From: Aquilaria yunnanensis
Taxonomy: Eukaryota > Streptophyta > Magnoliopsida > Malvales > Thymelaeaceae
Assembly (NCBI GenBank): GCA_039654915.1
Contig: CM077598.1
Coordinates: 72,506,041 to 72,570,040 of the forward strand
Direction of reading: 5' to 3'
Length of the DNA: 64,000 bases
Below, in pieces: positions 59,501 to 64,000 of the stretch; positions within the stretch are counted from its first letter, which is position 1, and each line of letters begins with the position of its first letter. Made by a program: the position numbers and the translations under genes. The notes under the pieces are model-generated. The model was not told where the DNA came from. It saw only the letters and a program-made list of their open reading frames with translations, and did no database searches.

Positions 59501-61677
59501 TCTGCATCTCCATCCTTGGTGGCGAATGTGATAGTGAAGTACTTCACATCAGGGCGAATATGCAGGTTCCCCATTGCCTGCCTTCCAAGGATGGCGTTGT
59601 ATGAGGACGGGGCGTTCATGACGATGAATCTCGCCATTGTGGAGGCGTGCAACTCAGCTGCTCTGTTCAGCGAATTCCCTTTTATCATCAGCGGGAGGTC
59701 GATCCATCCGAGGACGGGGAGTTCGGATGGTCCAACCCCAAAAGTGGGCGAGGCGACAGGCTTCAGTTCGCTGCTGGAGATGCCCAAGCTCGGCAGCAGG
59801 TGCGAGAATAGAACGCCAGCATTTGAGCCATCATCAAGCAATACTCTTTTGACGTCCCAGTTCCCTACTCTCGCCATAATCAGTAGCGGATCGTTGTGGG
59901 GGAAGACGACGGTGGAGCCGCCTTTGCGAGCCGACTTTTTTGATGGACTTTGATACTCCATGATTGCAATTTCTCTGGCTTTCCGCTTTTTTTCTGAGGA
60001 TGGGAACCCCGTGGTGATGGATTTAGATAACCCCTGCTGGAGGTGATGGGCGCTTTTTTGGACTTCTATTTCTTCGTCTGTCGGAGTCATAGTCCTTATC
60101 TTCGGCCCTTTCTTCCTGCATTTTTCTACCTTTCGGGGATGGCATCCTCAGGTATTTCCGAAGTTGGCCATTTTTTATCAGCGACTCTATGTACTTCTTC
60201 AGCTGGAAGCAGTCTTCGGTGTCATGACCGTGGTCGCGATGAAACTGGCAGAACGCCTTTGCATTCTTCTTATTATCGGCGGTTATGGCCCTTGGTCGCC
60301 GAATCTGCTTCCCTTGCCTTTCCAGCGCCATGAGAATGTTGGTCCGTAAGGTGCTCAATGGTGTGAAACTTTGAGGTTTCTTTCCTCACATCCTCCGAGG
60401 TCATCCTGCATATTCGGTAGGATGCCGAGCTTGTTGACTGGACTCTTCGGGGCGGTGGTGATCAGACTTCGGCCTAGCCAGTCTTAGTTCTTCGGCGGTC
60501 ATGTGCTGCTCTGATCTTTGGTATAATTCTCCGAGGGTCTGCGGGGGGTCTTTTGAGAACTCGTAGAACAGCTGTGAGTCTCGCCGAAGGCCTCGTGTCA
60601 TGGCAAGGATGCGGATTTCGGGCCTGAAGTTTGGGACGCTCAGAGCTTCCCTGTTGAATCTTTCGACATAGTCTCGGATGGTTTCTCCATTCCCCTGCTC
60701 TATGTCAAACATCTGAACAGGCATCTTCGCCGTAGGTCGGCTTCCGATGAACTGCTGGGCGAAGGCTGCGGACAACTCCTGGAACTCAGTGATGGTTCCT
60801 GAAGGCAAGGAGTTGTACCACGCCGTGGCTGGTCCTGTGAGGGTGACTTCGAAGCACTTGCACATGGTAGCGTCGTCAGCACCGTGTATTATCATGCTGC
60901 GTCTGTACTTCGTCAAATGGGCCTGCGGATCAGTACGGCCATCATAAATCTCCAACCGAGGCACTCTGAAGTCACCTGGCATGGCTGCCTCAACAACGGC
61001 CTGAATAAATGGCGAGTCATCTTCGCAGCCTGTTCCCGAGAGTCTGGCCCAAACGGGTTTTCTGGCCACTTGTTTCTCCACTCTGTCCAGCCGTGCTAGT
61101 ATCGTCTCCATCAGCATTGTGGTGCTAGGGCCTTTTTCAGGGAATGGAGATTGCCGGTGCCTCTTCGGGGGGCGAGTTCGGCGCTGAGGGGACAAGGACC
61201 TCGTCTCAGGCGCCGAACTGCTTCGCTGTGAGACTCTCGGTCGCTTGGACCCGGTTTGTCCCACAGGCCGTTTCCCGAGAGCTATATTTTCTGTGGATGA
61301 TTCTCCGCGAGGGTCTCCTCTCCCCGAACTGCGATGTGTAGACTTGGGGCTTTTCTCCTGAGGGCGTGTCGGTGGGGGGGGGGTCTCTGAGCCTGTGCTT
61401 GCTGTGGCCATCTTCGGCCGATCTGCTGGGTCATTTCAGACACGACCGAACGCTGAAAGTCTCTCAAGAAGCTCATGGTGATTACCAGAGGGCGGTCTTC
61501 CTCAGGCGCAGAAGTCCCTGGGAGTGTTTGCTCAGCAGCCGGTTGTATCTCAGGCGCGGACGGGGACTTCGGGAGCCCCTTGTCCTTAGAACGCCGAGTC
61601 TCAACGACGGCGATCTCAGAGCGAGTTCCCATAGACAGCGCCAAATGATGGCCAGGGGCCTCATCGTTTGTAGTCAT
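56582..61677 (-). pseudogene. E3 gag-pol (decayed)
   Basis: Minus strand. Gag starts at the ATG 61677 inside the 5' LTR and reads through the primer binding site. It shifts frame at a run of ten G (61374-61383). The gag core is open 61411-60401, and the zinc knuckle frame is 60358-60023. Protease is near 59900-59600, with active-site region DDGSNAGV. RT (59422-58242) has a TGG-to-stop change near 59065, and a deletion of about 50 bp removes the MPFGLKN block; YVDD is near 58775. A larger deletion removes the start of the second RNase H near 58030. Integrase is mostly open at 57434-56856 with GIDLIGPLP, VADNGSQF and QVEVSNR. The C-terminus is at 56830-56582. Confidence 0.9.
61626..61643 (-). 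other. E3 primer binding site
   Basis: On the minus strand TGGCGCTGTCTATGGGAA, two bases after the LTR end at 61646. One base in the GCGCC core differs from E1 and E2. Confidence 0.8.
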
Positions 61678-62524
61678 GGTGACTGGTGGAGAGACTTCTG
61701 GGAGGAAGAACGCCTGGTGGAATGGACAGCCCGAAGGGGAGTGCCTGAAAGCTTAGAAACAAAGGGTTAGGAGGCCCCCGGAGTGTTTTTCCGGGGGGGG
61801 AGCCTCCAACGCCCAAGTCAGTGGTGGCTGAGAAAAGGCAGAGAAAATAGCACAAAGGGCTGAAGGGTCTCGCCTGATAGCTTTCTTAGAGTGTGGGAGC
61901 CGTGTTTGGCCAACCAACCAGCCTCCTGCCCAGTATTAATCCCTGGTATTTAAAGGAGTGCCTAGCCCGTTCAGATCACGACACGTGTTCGGTCGGATGT
62001 TCCCTGAGTTTCTGGGCGTAGGAGACAGATAACTGGTAGCAAGTTGTCCTGAGCCACGTGCTGAGATGGGCCATGATGTGATTCTGACTGCGTCCGTATG
62101 TCAGAGCGCCTATTCAGGCGACTTTATGACGTCTGCGAAAGGACGTGTCAGAGGCTTCCTTAAATGCTTCCATAAATGCTCTTGCCGTACTCCCGAGGTC
62201 CCTGGGTGAGGTCGTCCTCTAGTTCGGACAGGGCCTCTTCGGGAAACAAGCCCTCAGTTCGGGGGTTCCCAGTTTCAGGGAGTTCCGCCTTCGGGGATAT
62301 CATGTTCGGCTCGCTATGTCTGGTGCCGCTTTTCCGAAGGCGATATGTTCACAACCTTGGGGGGCGAATAGTGTCCTTGGGGCTTCCTGGCATCCCGGGC
62401 TCAGAGCTCTTCGGCTATCTCCCGAGGTGCCTAATCGCACCTTTTCTCGGGTAGCGCCAGCTTCTTCTGGCCATCATTGTGGCAGGGAGTTCGGCCAGAT
62501 AGAGGCGATAGCGTTTGGCTATCA
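61646..62524 (-). repeat. E3 5' LTR
   Basis: 879 bp. On the minus strand: CACGTG at 61982-61987, TTTAAATA at 61947-61954, and the Gag ATG at 61675-61677. Confidence 0.93.
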
Positions 62525-62529
62525 CTGCC

Positions 62530-62790
62530 TTTCCTTGGTAATTTTTGGTCCCCACCAGCCAGATTTCCTTCCTTAGCTCCTACATAAGCTTCCATAGCCA
62601 CCATAGCTCAATCTCCCAAGAAATCACAAAGGAAGGCAATCAGATGAAACAAGAAAAAAAACTCCCTAGTTTCGGGTTTATTGTGTATCTCTTGAAGATT
62701 TCTACCTTCACAACTTAGGTAAAGGTTTTATCTTCACGTTTCATGGTTGTTTACTATCCTAAGATCATGATCAAATCCATGAATCAGCTA
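62530..62790. mobile_element. C-family LTR (copy C-e), right part, inverted
   Basis: Continues the C match of 51305-51879 after E3, in the same inverted orientation; it pairs with about 3950-4160 of C-a. The match fades near 62790, so C-e is either truncated or diverged there. Confidence 0.65.
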
Positions 62791-63575
62791 CACGCACAAA
62801 CACCACTAACATGCTCTGCAAATTGCATCCACAAGCCTCCCTAGTTGGCCTAAGCTAAGGTTAACCTATTCTATTACCAACTGGGAATGAAACGCGTCAA
62901 ATGCATCATACACAAGAACCAAAGTCTGGAGTATTGGCACATTACTCTTGTATTTCTGACAACCAAATACCAAAGCTATCCAGTTTGCACTTTGATTCTT
63001 TAGCAGGTCATACCACCTTTTCCCTATAAAAGAATACCCTACAAACTCACCCTCTTATTTCTGCATTTTTCAGCCGGAAGCAGCACAGCAAGTTGAGCTT
63101 TATTTTGATGTATATCAGCCTCATCCACATTCCACTTCATGAACTAAATACTACCAAAAGAATGCTAGCTAATATTCTCAATAAGAAAATTGGATAACTA
63201 AAGACCAGTCGGTAATCCCAAACCCAGACACAAGTGAAAGGCATCTTCAGGTATCCTAGTAGTCAAAAGTAAATTTGTCTGGTTTCATGCACCATCCCAC
63301 CTCTGCTACAAAGAAGGTTATGATTTGATTGCTTTCACAATATGAACAAAGCAACTTATTTCCTTAAACGAAATCAACTGGTTCGTTACAGAAAAGAAAG
63401 ACCATCAGGACAAGAAATCTAAAACCCACAAACTTAAACCTCACTAGCTTGATAATTCACGAAATTTGAAAAGAATTAGGACGGAAAATCTATAACCTCA
63501 CTAAAACCCAGAAACATAACCAGATCATGCTTATAACATTCAACCGTCAAAAACCAAAAATTCAAACAAAGAAAC
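62791..63575. other. AT-rich sequence without a recognised feature
   Basis: No open frame of note, no match that I can see to the C, A, D or Tat sequences in the window. A TATA-like TATAAAA lies at 63025-63031. It could be low-copy target DNA, the end of another element, or a diverged part of C. Confidence 0.4.
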
Positions 63576-64000
63576 TGTTGGGTTTCGGGAGCCAAACAGC
63601 GCAGCGGAATTTAACCGAAACCCTCCAGGATCCAAGTGAAACGGGGTAAACCGGGTGTTCGAAAATTTCATACCTAATTTTCGGTTGAGATCTCTCACTC
63701 AACTGTAGAGTCGAATCACAAAACCTGAACAGTTGACGTGTTCAGGCTCTCTATGGTATCCACACGAGCCTCTCGGGATCACCACGCTTCCACCACGTCC
63801 CGGCAGATGAGTTTCTCTTGCGCTCGCAGTGCTAGCTTGCGTCCTCCAAGGAATTGCAAGAGAATAGTGCGGCTGTCCTTTTGGGAGGCTAGGGCAAGGA
63901 GACCTACGAATTTCTCACTTAAAAGTTGTATTTATAGTGAGACTCAACTTCCAGGCCTAATGGGTTTCAAAGCCCTAATCCAATTAGGATTTAATTTCGG
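63576..64000 (-). mobile_element. A-family LTR (A4), cut by window end
   Basis: Minus-strand copy of the A LTR starting TGTTGGGTTTCGGG (the reverse of the A right end). It includes the conserved TATAAATA region near 63947 and runs off the window. Confidence 0.85.

Larger units (their letters stand above)
51880..62524 (-). mobile_element. E3: Tat-type retrotransposon of the E1 lineage (10.6 kb)
   Basis: Two LTRs of exactly 879 bp (61646-62524 as 5', 51880-52758 as 3') with a perfect duplication CTGCC at 51875-51879 and 62525-62529. About 18 differences between LTRs by eye (about 2%). The LTRs align with those of E1 and share the TGATAGCC start. Gene order mirrors E1. It is inserted in C-e. 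Confidence 0.95.

Noticed and set aside
61374..61383. Run of ten G in E3 gag as programmed frameshifting
   Set aside because: E1 has no such run and keeps one frame here. An indel or sequencing error in a homopolymer is the simpler reading.

Overview
The window is plant nuclear DNA made almost entirely of LTR retrotransposons inserted into one another. I found no host gene, tRNA or rRNA. The Ty3/gypsy elements have a Tat-lineage layout: 10-11 kb long, gag-pol with a second (archaeal-type) RNase H between RNase H and integrase, and a large extra gene antisense to gag-pol. This layout is known from seed plants. A eudicot is likely but the species cannot be told from the sequence.

Layout. I use working labels E1-E6 for Tat-type elements and A, C, D for other LTR families. 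E1 (25373-36476, +) is young and nearly intact. E2 (36584-48028, +) is older and carries a solo LTR of the E1 family (38992-39859). E3 (51880-62524, -) is of intermediate age. E4 (left of the window to 19732, -), E5 (19733 to 48275 in pieces, -) and E6 (48276-51304, -) are decayed and form the substrate of the nest. E4 sits in the reverse transcriptase region of E5, E5 sits in the integrase of E6, and E1 and E2 both landed in the 5' LTR of E5. C-family LTRs (about 2.45 kb) lie at 1-4731, 16317-18764 and 51305 onward, and form an inverted pair at 6590-10645. D is a solo LTR at 20993-23437. A-family LTRs (about 1.4 kb) lie at 216-1631, 1835-3240, 48813-50228 and 63576 onward. Target-site duplications (TSDs) for E1, E2, E3, the E1-family solo LTR, A2, A3 and one C copy are perfect 5-bp pairs; A1 and D match at 4 of 5 bases.

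Main observation. E1, E2, E3 and E4 all carry an antisense gene downstream of pol with the same four-exon structure. Intron 1 is 67-70 bp and intron 3 is 79-91 bp; exon 3 is exactly 260 nt in all four copies, although the introns differ in length. In E1 the spliced reading frame is open for 708 codons. Its N-terminal exon resembles the plant 'putative gypsy type transposon' (Transposase_28) family; the rest is a basic linker, a conserved exon-3 block and a coiled coil. In E1-E3 it has its own conserved promoter outside the LTR: a CACGTG G-box 130-131 bp upstream of a TATA box, which is about 270-290 bp upstream of the ATG. Because the gene is antisense, its introns would not be spliced from genomic RNA, so they can survive retrotransposition.

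Other points. In E1, E2 and E3 the Gag frame begins at an ATG inside the 5' LTR and reads through the primer binding site. A palindromic repeat array separates the convergent ends of pol and the antisense gene in E1 and E3. By eye, LTR pairs differ by about 0.5% (E1), 2% (E3) and 5% (E2), which agrees with the nesting order.
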